Below are positions 43,605 to 52,643 of a DNA stretch of 64,000 bases, one piece after another (position 1 is the stretch's first letter; each line of letters starts with the position of its first letter). The notes below the pieces were generated by a model, which searched no databases, was not told the origin of the DNA, and saw only the letters and a program-made list of their open reading frames with translations. Source of the stretch: Pseudonocardia sediminis. Its GTDB lineage: Bacteria > Actinomycetota > Actinomycetes > Mycobacteriales > Pseudonocardiaceae. The stretch covers positions 5,392,001 to 5,456,000 of the forward strand of contig NZ_SHKL01000001.1 in the NCBI RefSeq assembly GCF_004217185.1. Direction: 5' to 3'. A program made the position numbers and the translations under genes.

Positions 43605-43737
43605 CACCGCGCACCGTAGCGGCAGCCGTCCGATCGGTCCCGTTCTGGTCACCCACGTGACGCAGCCGGGTGCTTCCCCGGGCTGCGGTGCACGTCACCC
43701 CGGAGCGGAAGCGATCACCGGGTTAGGCTCCCCAGCC

Positions 43738-45381
43738 ATGAGCGCCGCAACGGAGCCGATGGGGGACCCGGACGCCGCCCCCGACGTCGAGCCTGATGTC
43801 CACACCACGGCGGGGAAGCTCGCCGACCTCTACCAGCGTTTCGACGACGCGGTGGGGTCCACGTCCGACGCGGCGGTGGAGAAGCAGCACGCCAAGGGCC
43901 GTCAGACCGCCCGTGAGCGGATCGACCAGCTTCTCGACCCCGGCTCGTTCGTCGAGCTCGACGCCCTGACCCGGCACCGGTCGACGAACTTCGGCCTGGA
44001 GAACAAGCGCCCGTTCGGCGACGGCGTGGTGACCGGTACCGGCACCATCGACGGCCGTCCGATCGCCGTGTTCTCCCAGGACGCGACCGTGTTCGGCGGA
44101 GCGCTCGGCGAGGTCTACGGCGAGAAGATCGTCAAGGTGATGGACCTCGCCGCCAAGATCGGCTGCCCGGTCGTGGGCATCAACGACGGCGGCGGCGCCC
44201 GGATCCAGGAGGGCGTGGTCGCGCTCGGCCTCTACGGCGAGATCTTCACCCGCAACGTCCGCGCCTCCGGCGTGATCCCGCAGATCTCGCTGATCATGGG
44301 CCCGTCGGCCGGTGGCGCGGTGTACTCCCCCGCACTGACCGACTTCACCGTGATGGTCGACGAGACCAGCCACATGTTCATCACCGGCCCGGACGTGATC
44401 AAGACCGTCACCGGTGAGGACGTCGACATGGAGGAGCTCGGCGGCGGCCGTGCCCACAACTCCAAGTCCGGCGTGGCGCACTACCTGGGCTCCGACGAGC
44501 AGGACGCGATCGACTACGTCAAGGAGCTCCTGGGCTTCCTGCCGTCGAACAACCTGTCCGAGCCGCCGTCGTACCCGGCGCCGGAGCCGACCGGCGGATC
44601 GGTCGAGGACTCGGTCACCGACACCGACCGCGAGCTGGACACGATCATCCCGGACTCGGCGAACTCGCCGTACGACATCCGCGAGGTGATCAACCGGGTG
44701 GTCGACGAGGAGGACTTCCTCGAGGTCCAGGAGCTGTGGGCGCCCAACATCGTCATCGGGTTCGCCCGGGTCGAGGGCCGCAGCGTCGGCATCGTGGCCA
44801 ACCAGCCCACCCAGTTCGCCGGCTGCCTGAACATCGACGCCTCCGAGAAGGCCGCCCGGTTCGTGCGGACCTGCGATGCGTTCAACATCCCGATCCTGAC
44901 CTTCGTCGACGTCCCGGGCTTCCTGCCCGGCACCGACCAGGAGTGGAACGGGATCATCCGCCGCGGCGCGAAGCTGATCTACGCCTACGCCGAGGCGACC
45001 GTCCCGAAGATCACGGTGATCACCCGCAAGGCCTACGGCGGCGCCTACGACGTGATGGGGTCCAAGCACCTCGGCGCGGACGTCAACATCGCCTGGCCGA
45101 CCGCGCAGATCGCCGTCACCGGGGCGTCCGGCGCGGTGAGCATCCTCTACCGCAAGGAGCTCAAGGGCCTGGAGGGCGACGAGCTCGAGGCCAAGCGTGC
45201 GGAGCTGCAGCAGGAGTACGAGGACACCCTCTGCAACCCCTACATCGCCGCCGACCGGGGCTACATCGACGCCGTCGTCCCGCCGTCGCACACCCGCGGC
45301 TACGTGGGCCGCTCGCTGCGTCTGCTGGAGACGAAGCGGGAGCAGGGCCCGACGCGCAAGCACGGGAACATCCCCCTGTGA
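43738..45381 (+). CDS. accD5: Acyl-CoA carboxylase beta subunit (carboxyltransferase)
   Basis: 547-residue carboxyltransferase moving CO2 from carboxybiotin to propionyl- or acetyl-CoA for fatty and mycolic acid synthesis. Two crotonase-type halves: [20 protein letters not shown] with [14 protein letters not shown], and [20 protein letters not shown] with [17 protein letters not shown]. The acyl-binding oxyanion glycines are present. ATG at 43738. The stop overlaps accE5. Position and sequence match AccD5, whose partner is the biotin carboxylase AccA3. Confidence 0.95.
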   Translation: MSAATEPMGDPDAAPDVEPDVHTTAGKLADLYQRFDDAVGSTSDAAVEKQHAKGRQTARERIDQLLDPGSFVELDALTRHRSTNFGLENKRPFGDGVVTGTGTIDGRPIAVFSQDATVFGGALGEVYGEKIVKVMDLAAKIGCPVVGINDGGGARIQEGVVALGLYGEIFTRNVRASGVIPQISLIMGPSAGGAVYSPALTDFTVMVDETSHMFITGPDVIKTVTGEDVDMEELGGGRAHNSKSGVAHYLGSDEQDAIDYVKELLGFLPSNNLSEPPSYPAPEPTGGSVEDSVTDTDRELDTIIPDSANSPYDIREVINRVVDEEDFLEVQELWAPNIVIGFARVEGRSVGIVANQPTQFAGCLNIDASEKAARFVRTCDAFNIPILTFVDVPGFLPGTDQEWNGIIRRGAKLIYAYAEATVPKITVITRKAYGGAYDVMGSKHLGADVNIAWPTAQIAVTGASGAVSILYRKELKGLEGDELEAKRAELQQEYEDTLCNPYIAADRGYIDAVVPPSHTRGYVGRSLRLLETKREQGPTRKHGNIPL

Positions 45382-45656
45382 GCGGCGAGACTGTGAGCGG
45401 CGACGAGACGGCTCCGGAGGACACCGCGGCCGAGGCCACCCCGGAGGAGCGCCGTGCGCTGTTCCGGGTGGTCAGCGGCAGTCCGGACGACGCGGAGCTG
45501 GCCGCGCTGACGGCGGTCGTCGCCGCGGCGGCGAGTGCCTCCGGGGGCGACCCGGCACCGTCCGCACCGGACCTGTGGTCGCACCCGGCGGCCCTGCTGC
45601 GTGCCCCGCTGCACGCAGGACCCGGTGCGTGGCGCGCCTCCGGTCTGCCCCGCTGA
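45378..45656 (+). CDS. accE5: Acyl-CoA carboxylase epsilon subunit
   Basis: 92 residues. The epsilon family signature is [20 protein letters not shown] followed by a C-terminal [12 protein letters not shown] ... [12 protein letters not shown]. It stabilises and activates the AccA3-AccD5 complex. The GTG at 45378 overlaps the accD5 stop (GTGA). A 15-base in-frame duplication (GTGAGCGGCGA twice) supplies a second possible start at 45393. Confidence 0.9.
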   Translation: MSGETVSGDETAPEDTAAEATPEERRALFRVVSGSPDDAELAALTAVVAAAASASGGDPAPSAPDLWSHPAALLRAPLHAGPGAWRASGLPR

Positions 45657-45679
45657 GGCCCGCCCTCCCCTGACCGACC

Positions 45680-45726
45680 ACTCATGGCGCTTCCGTGTCG
45701 CGCGACGACACGGAGGCGCCACGAGT
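45680..45726. terminator. 21-bp hairpin after accD5-accE5
   Basis: Arms 45680-45700 (ACTCATGGCGC...) and 45706-45726 (...GCGCCACGAGT), complementary at 19 of 21 positions with one G-U-type pair, and a 5-nt loop. Strong terminator for the carboxylase operon. Confidence 0.8.
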
Positions 45727-45829
45727 GCGTCCGGGGCCGGTGTCCACCCGGGGGTGGAGGGCCGGTTCCACCCGGGATCGGCTCCCGGGCCGACGCGGTC
45801 GGGGGGCCTGCGGCGCGATCGTGGTCGGC

Positions 45830-46330
45830 ATGGATCTCACCACCGTTCTCGTCACCGTCGCCATCGTCGGGCTCGTCCTCTACAAGCAGTTCTCCGGCCG
45901 GTTCGTCGCCGCCGGGAACCGCGAGATCGTCCTGCCGTTCGTGATCATCGGCATCGGCGTGGCCACGCTCGCCGCGACACACCCACCGGTGACCGGGCTC
46001 GGGATCGCGCTGCTGGCCGTCGAGCTCGTCCTGGCCGCCGGGCTCGGGATCGTCCGCGGGTACGCGTTCCGGCTGGAGTCGCGGGACGGCTGGCTCTACC
46101 GCCGCGGGTCGGCCGCGCTGCTGGGAGCGTGGATGCTGACGATCGCCGTCCGGGTCGGGGCCTCGCTCGTGGGCGACTCCGCCGGCGCCGGAGCCCTGAT
46201 CGCCGCGACGTCGGCGCTGGTGTTCGGCGGCAGCCTCGCGGTGCAGGCCGTGGTGCTGCGCCGCCGGGTCGCCGCCGACGGGCGCCCGGTCCGTCCGGTC
46301 GCCGGACGTCGGGCCGGCGCCGCACTGTGA
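45830..46330 (+). CDS. Small integral membrane protein beside a two-component system
   Basis: 166 residues with about five hydrophobic helices (VLVTVAIVGLVLYKQF; VLPFVIIGIGVATLAA; GIALLAVELVLAAGLGIV; AALLGAWMLTIAVRVGASLV; ALVFGGSLAVQAVVL) and a basic C-terminus. No enzymatic motif. ATG at 45830; 38 bases separate it from the DesK-type kinase gene, so the three probably form an operon. DUF1453-like membrane proteins are common there, but I assign no function. Confidence 0.8.
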   Translation: MDLTTVLVTVAIVGLVLYKQFSGRFVAAGNREIVLPFVIIGIGVATLAATHPPVTGLGIALLAVELVLAAGLGIVRGYAFRLESRDGWLYRRGSAALLGAWMLTIAVRVGASLVGDSAGAGALIAATSALVFGGSLAVQAVVLRRRVAADGRPVRPVAGRRAGAAL

Positions 46331-46368
46331 TCCGACCGTCCGGCGAGGGACTGTGTCATCGTGAAACG

Positions 46369-47850
46369 GTGACACCGTCCTCCGCTGCTCCGGGACGAGA
46401 CCGACCGTACGGTTCCGCGCCGCTCGCCGGCGCGCCGCGCCGGATCATCATGCTGCTCTGGCTGCCGATCGTCCTGGTTCTCCTGTTCGGCGTCCGCGGG
46501 CAGCAGGTGTCGCCGTCCTGGCTCTACCTCGGGTTGGTCCCGGCGGTCGCGGGCTGGCTCGTGTTCGCGTGGCAGCCCCGGCTGCCCGTCCCGCAGGCGG
46601 CGGTGACCGTCGCCGCGGTCGCCGGCGGGGGCCTGGTCCTGCTGTTCGGCTCCGCCGGCTGGACGACGTCCGCCTCGTTCCCGTTGCTCGCGGCGTTCGT
46701 GGCCGGGATCCGGCTGCCCGGGCGCTGGGCGATCGGGGCCGTCACGGCGATCGCGGTCTGCCTGGCCCTGGTGGTCGGCCCGTACGAGTCGCTCTGGGAC
46801 GCACTCCTCGTCGTCGGCAGCGTCGTCATGATGATGTTGTTCGGGATGGCCCGCCGGGACGCGATGCGCCGGGCCGAGGAGCACGAGCAGACCCTCGTCG
46901 CCGACGCACGGGCCCGCGAGGAGCACGCCCGCGCCGACGCGATCGCCGACCGCGCCCGGGTCGCCCGGGACGTCCACGACGTCCTGGCGCACTCACTCTC
47001 CGCGCTCGCCGTCCAGTTGCAGGGGGCGCGGCTGATGGCGATCCGGGACGGTGCGGCGCCGGACACGATCGCGCAGATCGAGCGGGCCCAGCGCCTGACC
47101 AGCGACGGGATATCCGAGGCCCGGCGGGCGGTGCGGGCGCTGCGGGAGGGGCCGGGCCCGGTCGACGTCGGCGCGGAGCTGCGCGAGCTGGCCGAGGCGC
47201 ACCCGTGCACCACCGTCGAGATCGACCCGGAGGTCCGGCTCGGTGCCCGGGAGGGCGAGGCCGTCCTGCGGACCGCGCAGGAGGCACTGACCAACGCGCG
47301 CAAGCACGCCCCCGGCGCTCCGGTGACGGTGCGGCTGCGCCGGGGCGACTCTCCCGCCGCGTCCGGGGCCGGGATCGCCGAGCTGGAGGTCGTCGACGTC
47401 TCGGGCGAGCCCACGCCTCCGGACGACGGACACGGGTCCGGCCTGGTCGGGATGGGCGAGCGGGCCGCGCTGGTCGGCGCCGAGCTGGAGACCGGGCCGA
47501 CCGCGGACGGCTGGCGCGTCACCCTGCGGTTGCCCTGCCATGACACCGGCGTCCCCGCCGCGACCGGCCCCGCGACAATCGGGCCCGCCGCGACCGGGTT
47601 CGCGACCGGCCCCGCGACGACCGGAAGAGCCGAGGGCGACGGCGCCGAGGGCGCGGGTACCACGACCGATGGCGCTCCTCCCGCCGTCGACGGCATCCCC
47701 GGGCGCGGGCGGGCCCATCCGGCCGTCCCGGACCGTCCGGCGGAGCACGGGACCGTCCCGGATCGTCCGGTGGATCACGGGACCGTCCCGGACCGGGCGA
47801 CGTCAGCCGCCGGACGCGCGACCGGATCGCCCGGCAGGATCGACCCGTGA
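46369..47850 (+). CDS. DesK/NarL-type sensor histidine kinase with a low-complexity tail
   Basis: 493 residues. About five membrane helices occupy residues 25-160. The HisKA_3 dimerisation segment RVARDVHDVLAHSLSALAVQ carries the phospho-acceptor His, and a HATPase follows (TAQEALTNARKHA; GSGLVGMGERAALVGAELE). After residue about 390 the protein continues for some 105 residues of Gly/Thr/Pro-rich sequence with repeats such as ATGPATIGPAATG and VPDRP-(x)4-HGT, absent from usual kinases. GTG at 46369. Coupled by GTGA overlap to its response regulator. Signal unknown. Confidence 0.9.
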   Translation: MTPSSAAPGRDRPYGSAPLAGAPRRIIMLLWLPIVLVLLFGVRGQQVSPSWLYLGLVPAVAGWLVFAWQPRLPVPQAAVTVAAVAGGGLVLLFGSAGWTTSASFPLLAAFVAGIRLPGRWAIGAVTAIAVCLALVVGPYESLWDALLVVGSVVMMMLFGMARRDAMRRAEEHEQTLVADARAREEHARADAIADRARVARDVHDVLAHSLSALAVQLQGARLMAIRDGAAPDTIAQIERAQRLTSDGISEARRAVRALREGPGPVDVGAELRELAEAHPCTTVEIDPEVRLGAREGEAVLRTAQEALTNARKHAPGAPVTVRLRRGDSPAASGAGIAELEVVDVSGEPTPPDDGHGSGLVGMGERAALVGAELETGPTADGWRVTLRLPCHDTGVPAATGPATIGPAATGFATGPATTGRAEGDGAEGAGTTTDGAPPAVDGIPGRGRAHPAVPDRPAEHGTVPDRPVDHGTVPDRATSAAGRATGSPGRIDP

Positions 47851-48497
47851 CCGACCTGCGCGTGGTGCTCGCCGACGACCAGCGGATCGTCCGCGACGGG
47901 CTGGCCACCGTGCTCGGCCTGCTGCCCGGGATCGAGGTCGTCGGCACCGCGTCCGGCGGCGACGAGGCTGTGGCGCTGGTCGCCGAACTGTCCCCCGACG
48001 TACTGCTGACCGACCTTCGGATGCCCGCGGGCGACGGCGTCGCGGCCACCACCGCCGTCCGCAGCGCGCACCCGGGGACCGCGGTCGTGGTGCTGACGAC
48101 CTATGTGGACGACGAGTCCGTCCTCGACGCATTGCAGGCCGGCGCGGCGGGCTGGCTGTCCAAGGACGCCGACGCCGAAGCCATCGGCCGGGCCCTGCGC
48201 TCGGCCGCCGACGGCGTCTCCACCGTGGACGCCGGGGTGCTGGCCCGGATCGTGGCCGGACGTGGATCCGGCGGACCCGCCGTGGACCGGCCGCCGCCGG
48301 ACGGGCTCACCCCCCGCGAGATCGAGGTGCTCGCGCTGATCGCCGAGGGCCTGTCGAACACCGAGATCGCCCGTCGTCTCGTGGTCGGCGAGGCGACGGT
48401 GAAGACGCATGTCAACCACGTCTTCGCCAAGGCCGGCCTGCGCGACCGGGCCCAGGCCGTCAGCTACGCGTACCGGCACGGTCTCGTCGGCGGCTGA
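47847..48497 (+). CDS. NarL/FixJ-family response regulator
   Basis: 216 residues: receiver domain (VVLADDQRIVRDGLATVL; phospho-acceptor Asp in VLLTDLRMPAGDG; VVLTTYVDDESVLDALQAGA; WLSKDAD) and LuxR-type helix-turn-helix (LTPREIEVLALIAEGLSNTE ... VKTHVNHVFAKAGLRDR). All phosphorylation residues are present. The GTG at 47847 overlaps the kinase stop by 4 bases. A hairpin follows the stop. Confidence 0.94.
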   Translation: MTDLRVVLADDQRIVRDGLATVLGLLPGIEVVGTASGGDEAVALVAELSPDVLLTDLRMPAGDGVAATTAVRSAHPGTAVVVLTTYVDDESVLDALQAGAAGWLSKDADAEAIGRALRSAADGVSTVDAGVLARIVAGRGSGGPAVDRPPPDGLTPREIEVLALIAEGLSNTEIARRLVVGEATVKTHVNHVFAKAGLRDRAQAVSYAYRHGLVGG

Positions 48498-48514
48498 CCT
48501 CCGCCCGGCTTGAC

Positions 48515-48582
48515 GATGATCGGATCCTCGGCGGCGATGAGCGTCATGGCTGTCGCGGATCGCTGCCGGAGTGCCGATCATC
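48515..48582 (+). terminator. Hairpin after the NarL-type regulator
   Basis: GATGATCGG (48515-48523) pairs perfectly with CCGATCATC (48574-48582); an inner CTCGGCGGCGAT / ATCGCTGCCGG stem extends it imperfectly. The rest of 48498-48805 has no coding frame or clear promoter. Confidence 0.6.
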
Positions 48583-48805
48583 CTGTGGCCCGGAAGACCG
48601 GTGACTCCGCACCGTTGCCGCCGGGGCCGGGCCGGCCGTGACGGCGACGGGAGTGAGCAGGGCCGGGCCCGCGCACCTCGCGACGATCGCAGGGCCGGGA
48701 TCCGTCTGACCGGGGTTCGCGGCGCCCGGAACCGCGGTCTCGGGATCCGGGTGGACCGTGGCGGCATCCGACGACCGTCGTGCGCCACCGCTAGGGTCCG
48801 TCGTC

Positions 48806-49426
48806 GTGCGTCTCGTCCTCGCGTCCGCCTCCCCCGCCCGTCTCGGTGTCCTGCGCGCGGCGGGGGTGGATCCGCTCGTCGAGGTCTCCGATGTCGACGA
48901 GGACGCCCTCCTCGACGCGAACCCGGACGCCACCCCGGAGCAGAAGGTCACGCTGCTGGGCGGGGCGAAGGCCACCGCGGTCGCCCGCCGGATCGGCGAC
49001 GACCACCCCGACGCCCTGGTCGTCGGCTGTGACTCGATGCTGCACATCGACGGCGACCTGGTCGGCAAGCCGCACGACGTCGACACCGCGCGCGAGCGCT
49101 GGAAGGCGATGGCCGGGCGGACCGGGGAGCTGCTGACCGGGCACACCGTGCTGCGCCTGTCCGACGGCGAGATCGACCGGGTCGCCGAGGGCCACGCCGT
49201 CACCGGGGTGCGTTTCGCCGATCCGACCCCGGACGAGCTGGAGGCCTACCTGGCCAGCGGCGAGCCGTTGCAGGTCGCGGGCTCGTTCACCCTCGACGGG
49301 CTCGGCGGCTGGTTCGTCGAAGGGCTCGACGGCGACCCGTCGAACGTGATCGGGATCAGCCTGCCGCTGCTGCGCCGCCTGCTCGGCGGGGTCGGGGTGA
49401 GCCCGGTCGAGCTCTGGCGCCGCTGA
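48806..49426 (+). CDS. Maf-family nucleotide pyrophosphatase
   Basis: 206 residues. LVLASASPARLGVLRAAGV at the start and VVGCDSMLHIDGDLVGKPHD, with the catalytic Asp of CDS and the substrate Lys of GKP, are typical. It hydrolyses non-canonical or methylated NTPs to monophosphates. Orthologue of Rv3282 by position, next to accE5 and sseA in mycobacteria. GTG at 48806. A 14-bp tandem repeat begins in its stop codon. Confidence 0.93.
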   Translation: MRLVLASASPARLGVLRAAGVDPLVEVSDVDEDALLDANPDATPEQKVTLLGGAKATAVARRIGDDHPDALVVGCDSMLHIDGDLVGKPHDVDTARERWKAMAGRTGELLTGHTVLRLSDGEIDRVAEGHAVTGVRFADPTPDELEAYLASGEPLQVAGSFTLDGLGGWFVEGLDGDPSNVIGISLPLLRRLLGGVGVSPVELWRR

Positions 49427-49480
49427 GAGCCGACCCCCGAGAGCCGACCGCCGAGCGTCGACCCCTGAGAGTCGCTTGCT
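49425..49480 (+). repeat. Four-copy 14-bp tandem repeat across the maf stop
   Basis: Copies GAGAGCCGACCCCC, GAGAGCCGACCGCC, GAGCGTCGACCCCT and GAGAGTCGCTTGCT run from 49425 to 49480. The first begins in the last two bases of the TGA stop codon. The third and fourth copies are diverged. Confidence 0.75.
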
Positions 49481-49557
49481 GAGCCGTCACACGCCGTTCA
49501 CCCACCCGGGAGAGCGCGAGGGCATGATCCGTCCGGCTGCCACACCGAGGAGAACCG

Positions 49558-50013
49558 ATGTCGGAGTCCCGTCCCCCGTTCCCGCCGTTCGACGAGGAGA
49601 GCGCCCGCGCCAAGGTGCTCGCCGCCGAGAACGCGTGGAACACCCGCGACCCGGAGAAGGTCGCGCTCGCCTACACCGTCGACACGGTGTGGCGGAACCG
49701 TGACACCTGGATCGAAGGACGTCAGGGCGTCGTGGAGTTCCTACAGGGCAAGTGGGACCGCGAGCTCGACTACGCGCTGCGCAAGTCGTTGTGGACGTTC
49801 GGCGGCAACCGGATCGCGGTGCGCTTCCAGTACGAGTGCCGCGACGAGCAGGGCCGGTGGTGGCGCAGCTACGGCAACGAGAACTGGGAGTTCGCCGAGA
49901 ACGGGCTGATGGCCCGTCGCGAGGCCAGCATCAACGACCTGCGGATCACCGAGTCCGACCGCCGGATCTTCGGCCCCCGCGACGAGGGCGACATCTCCGA
50001 CATCCCCGTCTGA
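49558..50013 (+). CDS. NTF2-like protein of the DUF1348 family
   Basis: 151 residues, one compact domain: [60 protein letters not shown] and the conserved [13 protein letters not shown]. The fold is SnoaL/NTF2-like; family members are of unknown function. ATG at 49558 with GAGGAGAACC upstream, a strong ribosome site. Not part of the mycobacterial gene order here. Confidence 0.87.
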   Translation: MSESRPPFPPFDEESARAKVLAAENAWNTRDPEKVALAYTVDTVWRNRDTWIEGRQGVVEFLQGKWDRELDYALRKSLWTFGGNRIAVRFQYECRDEQGRWWRSYGNENWEFAENGLMARREASINDLRITESDRRIFGPRDEGDISDIPV

Positions 50014-50022
50014 GGAGCCGCG

Positions 50023-50067
50023 CGAGCGCTCCGCCCGTCCACCCCCGCCGTGCGAACGGAGCGCTCG
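50023..50067. terminator. 11-bp hairpin between DUF1348 and sulfurtransferase genes
   Basis: CGAGCGCTCCG (50023-50033) pairs perfectly with CGGAGCGCTCG (50057-50067), loop 23 nt. The arms resemble the repeat at 11204. Confidence 0.6.
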
Positions 50068-50125
50068 TGCGACGAAGGTGAGCGGCGGCGGGCACCGCGG
50101 CGGAGCCGGTACTACCCTCGCGGCC

Positions 50126-51034
50126 ATGGCTCTGCCCAACGACACCGATCCGAAGCTCGCCGAGTACGCGCACCCGGAGCGCCTGGTCACCACCGCGTGG
50201 CTGGCCGACAATCTCGGCTCCGACGGCCTGGCCGTCGTCGAGTCCGACGAGGACGTGCTGCTCTACGAGACCGGCCACATCCCGGGCGCGGTCAAGGTCG
50301 ACTGGCACACCGAGCTCAACGACCCGGTGACCCGCGACTACGTCGACGGCGCCCGCTTCGCCCAGATCATGGGTGAGCGCGGCATCACCCGCGACACCAC
50401 GATCGTCGTCTACGGCGACAAGAACAACTGGTGGGCCGCCTACGCCCTCTGGGTGTTCTCCCTGTTCGGTCACGAGGATGTGCGCCTGCTCGACGGCGGC
50501 CGCGCCAAGTGGGCCGACGAGGGCCGCGAGATGACCACCGACGCCCCGAAGCCGGAGCAGGTCGACTACCCGGTGATCGAGCGTGACGACTCGAGGATCC
50601 GCGCGTTCAAGGACGACGTCGTCGCCCACCTCGGGCTCGTCTCCTCGGGGAAGGGGGCGATGGTCGACGTCCGCAGCCCGCAGGAGTACTCCGGCGAGAA
50701 GCTGCACATGCCCGACTACCCGCAGGAGGGCGCGGTCCGGGGCGGGCACATCCCGGGGGCGGCGAGCGTCCCGTGGGCCCGGGCCGCGGCCGAGGACGCG
50801 ACGTTCAAGTCCCGCGCCGACCTGGAGGCCATCTACCAGACCGAGCAGGGGCTGACGCCGTCCGACGACGTCGTCGCCTACTGCCGGATCGGCGAGCGCT
50901 CCAGCCACACCTGGTTCGTGCTGACGCACCTGCTCGGGTTCGACACCGTCCGCAACTACGACGGCAGCTGGACCGAGTGGGGCAACGCCGTGCGCGTCCC
51001 GATCGTGCAGGGGTCGGAGCGGGGCTCGGCGTGA
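50126..51034 (+). CDS. sseA: Thiosulfate/3-mercaptopyruvate sulfurtransferase (SseA)
   Basis: 302 residues with two rhodanese domains. The first (residues about 20-150) ends near [16 protein letters not shown]. The second carries the catalytic C253 in [14 protein letters not shown] after [15 protein letters not shown]. It transfers sulfur from thiosulfate or mercaptopyruvate to a thiophilic acceptor. ATG at 50126. Translationally coupled to sufE (GTGA), as for Rv3283-Rv3284. Confidence 0.93.
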   Translation: MALPNDTDPKLAEYAHPERLVTTAWLADNLGSDGLAVVESDEDVLLYETGHIPGAVKVDWHTELNDPVTRDYVDGARFAQIMGERGITRDTTIVVYGDKNNWWAAYALWVFSLFGHEDVRLLDGGRAKWADEGREMTTDAPKPEQVDYPVIERDDSRIRAFKDDVVAHLGLVSSGKGAMVDVRSPQEYSGEKLHMPDYPQEGAVRGGHIPGAASVPWARAAAEDATFKSRADLEAIYQTEQGLTPSDDVVAYCRIGERSSHTWFVLTHLLGFDTVRNYDGSWTEWGNAVRVPIVQGSERGSA

Positions 51035-51465
51035 CCCTCCCCCCTCAGCTCGCCGAACTCGTCGACGACTTCTCCGCGGTCGGCCCGAAGGACCGGCTGC
51101 AGATGCTGCTCGAGCTCTCCCGGGAGCTGCCCGACCTGCCCGAGCGCTTCGCCGACCGTGCGGACTCGATGGAGCAGGTGCACGAGTGCCAGTCGCCGCT
51201 GTTCCTGGCCGTCGAGGTCGAGGAGGGCGGCGAGCGCCCGGTGCACCTGTTCTTCTCCGCCCCGCCGGAGGCACCGACCACCCGCGGGTTCGCCTCGATC
51301 ATGGTCACCGGTCTGGACGGGGAGCCGGCACAGGCCGTGCTCGACGTGCCGGACGACTTCTACACCGACCTCGGGCTGGGCGAGGCGGTGAGCCCACTGC
51401 GGCTGCGTGGGATCTCCGCGATGCTCGCCCGGATCAAGAACCAGGTGCGCGCGGCGACCGCCTGA
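51031..51465 (+). CDS. SufE-family protein
   Basis: 144 residues. [20 protein letters not shown] and the sulfur-accepting C53 in [14 protein letters not shown] are typical of SufE. SufE normally accepts sulfur from the desulfurase SufS; with an upstream sulfurtransferase gene it may accept sulfur from SseA instead, an inference from coupling. The GTG at 51031 overlaps the sseA stop. A hairpin terminator follows. Confidence 0.92.
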   Translation: MTLPPQLAELVDDFSAVGPKDRLQMLLELSRELPDLPERFADRADSMEQVHECQSPLFLAVEVEEGGERPVHLFFSAPPEAPTTRGFASIMVTGLDGEPAQAVLDVPDDFYTDLGLGEAVSPLRLRGISAMLARIKNQVRAATA

Positions 51466-51491
51466 CGCAGGCGACTCCCCCACGCGAAAGG

Positions 51492-51531
51492 CCCACGCCG
51501 AACCTCAAAGCTTGGTGAAGTTCGGCGTGGG
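51492..51531 (+). terminator. 12-bp hairpin after sseA-sufE
   Basis: CCCACGCCGAAC (51492-51503) pairs perfectly with GTTCGGCGTGGG (51520-51531), loop 16 nt, separating the sulfur genes from the downstream membrane-protein/MNIO module. Confidence 0.75.
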
Positions 51532-51593
51532 TCGGCGTGTCCCCGCCCACACTGTGACGTGTCGAACAACCGACACCACAGGGGGTGGTTGGG

Positions 51594-52544
51594 ATGGGTA
51601 CGAACCTCACCGGTGAGACCTGGGGGATCTCGGGCTCCACGTTCCTGTTCGTGTACGCGGTGATCGCCCTGGTGACCCTGGGCGCGATCCTCCGGGTACG
51701 ACACACGCTGCGGGCCGGGGTCCCGGCCGGCAGCGGTGAGCTCGACAGCCGGCCGGAAGACGTCGCCTACCTCAACGGCGGCCGGGACCTGGCCGTCTAC
51801 GCGGCGCTGAGCGCCATGCGCGTCGACGGCAGCATCACCACCGGCGACGGCGTCGCCGGCATGGTCCGGGCCGGGGGGCCCGTTCCGGCGCACGGCACCC
51901 GGCTGCAGCGCGCGATCCACGCCGCGACGACCCGGCTCACGCGCCGGCGTGGTCTCGTCCACGCCGCCGGGGTCGACTCCGAGCTCGACGAGATCCGGGA
52001 CCGGCTCGTCCGGACCGGGCTGCTGCTCTCCGAGGCCGCGCGCAACCGGCATCGCGGCACCGCGTTCTGGATGCTCGCGGTCCTGCTGCTCGGGCTCGTC
52101 CGCGTGATGGCCGGGACCGCGAACGGTCGCCCGGTCGGCTACATGATCCTGGCGATGCTGCTGGTGGGGGGCGTGTTCCTGGCGCTGCTGCTCCGGACGC
52201 CCGAGCGCACGTCGGCCGGCGACGTCGTCCTGGCCGAGCAGCGTGAGCGGCACGCGGCGCTCTCGCCGTCGATGCACCCGGACTGGGGCTCGGTCGGCGC
52301 GGGTGCGGCCGCACTGAGCGTCGGGGTGTTCGGCGTCGGCGCGCTCGTCGCCGCACAGCCGGCGTTCGCCGAGGAGCTCGAGGCCCAGCAGAGTGCCGCG
52401 CTCGGCGGCGGGGGCGGCTGGTCCGGCGGCACCTACGTCGGCAGTGGTGACTCCGGCGGCGGCTTCTTCGGAGGCGGCGGCGGGGGTGGCTGCGGCGGCG
52501 GGGGTGGCGGCTGCGGCGGTGGAGGCGGGGGCTGCGGCGGCTGA
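51594..52544 (+). CDS. TIGR04222-domain membrane protein with a Gly6-Cys repeat tail
   Basis: 316 residues. Helix 1 (FLFVYAVIALVTLGAILRV) is followed by a cytoplasmic-like helical domain (DVAYLNGGRDLAVYAALSAM ... RGLVHAAGVDSELDEIRDRL, the TIGR04222 region) and helices WMLAVLLLGLVRVM, YMILAMLLVGGVFLALLL and AAALSVGVFGVGALVAAQ. The last about 45 residues are glycine, ending in three cysteines C300, C307, C314, each separated by six glycines; no other Cys occurs in the protein. The tail recalls a RiPP core. Directly downstream are an MNIO-type enzyme and its partner, so it is the probable substrate. ATG at 51594 after AGGGGGTGG. Confidence 0.85.
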   Translation: MGTNLTGETWGISGSTFLFVYAVIALVTLGAILRVRHTLRAGVPAGSGELDSRPEDVAYLNGGRDLAVYAALSAMRVDGSITTGDGVAGMVRAGGPVPAHGTRLQRAIHAATTRLTRRRGLVHAAGVDSELDEIRDRLVRTGLLLSEAARNRHRGTAFWMLAVLLLGLVRVMAGTANGRPVGYMILAMLLVGGVFLALLLRTPERTSAGDVVLAEQRERHAALSPSMHPDWGSVGAGAAALSVGVFGVGALVAAQPAFAEELEAQQSAALGGGGGWSGGTYVGSGDSGGGFFGGGGGGGCGGGGGGCGGGGGGCGG

Positions 52545-52565
52545 GCCGCGGCCTCGACGAGGGGT

Positions 52566-52612
52566 CCGCTCCCGCAGCTCCGCCACCGGGGGGTGTGGAG
52601 TTGCGGGAGCGG
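52566..52612 (+). terminator. 16-bp hairpin between candidate substrate and MNIO genes
   Basis: CCGCTCCCGCAGCTCC (52566-52581) pairs with GGAGTTGCGGGAGCGG (52597-52612), 15 Watson-Crick pairs plus one G-U, loop 15 nt. A partial terminator here would make much more of the upstream protein than of the enzyme. Confidence 0.7.
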
Positions 52613-52643
52613 TGTCGTCGCCACCATCGGAAGGGGACCGACG

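Noticed and set aside
52430-52544. Gly/Cys codon repeats as a CRISPR or DNA repeat array
   Set aside because: The 21-bp periodicity is inside an open frame and encodes Gly6-Cys units; no spacers of regular length exist.
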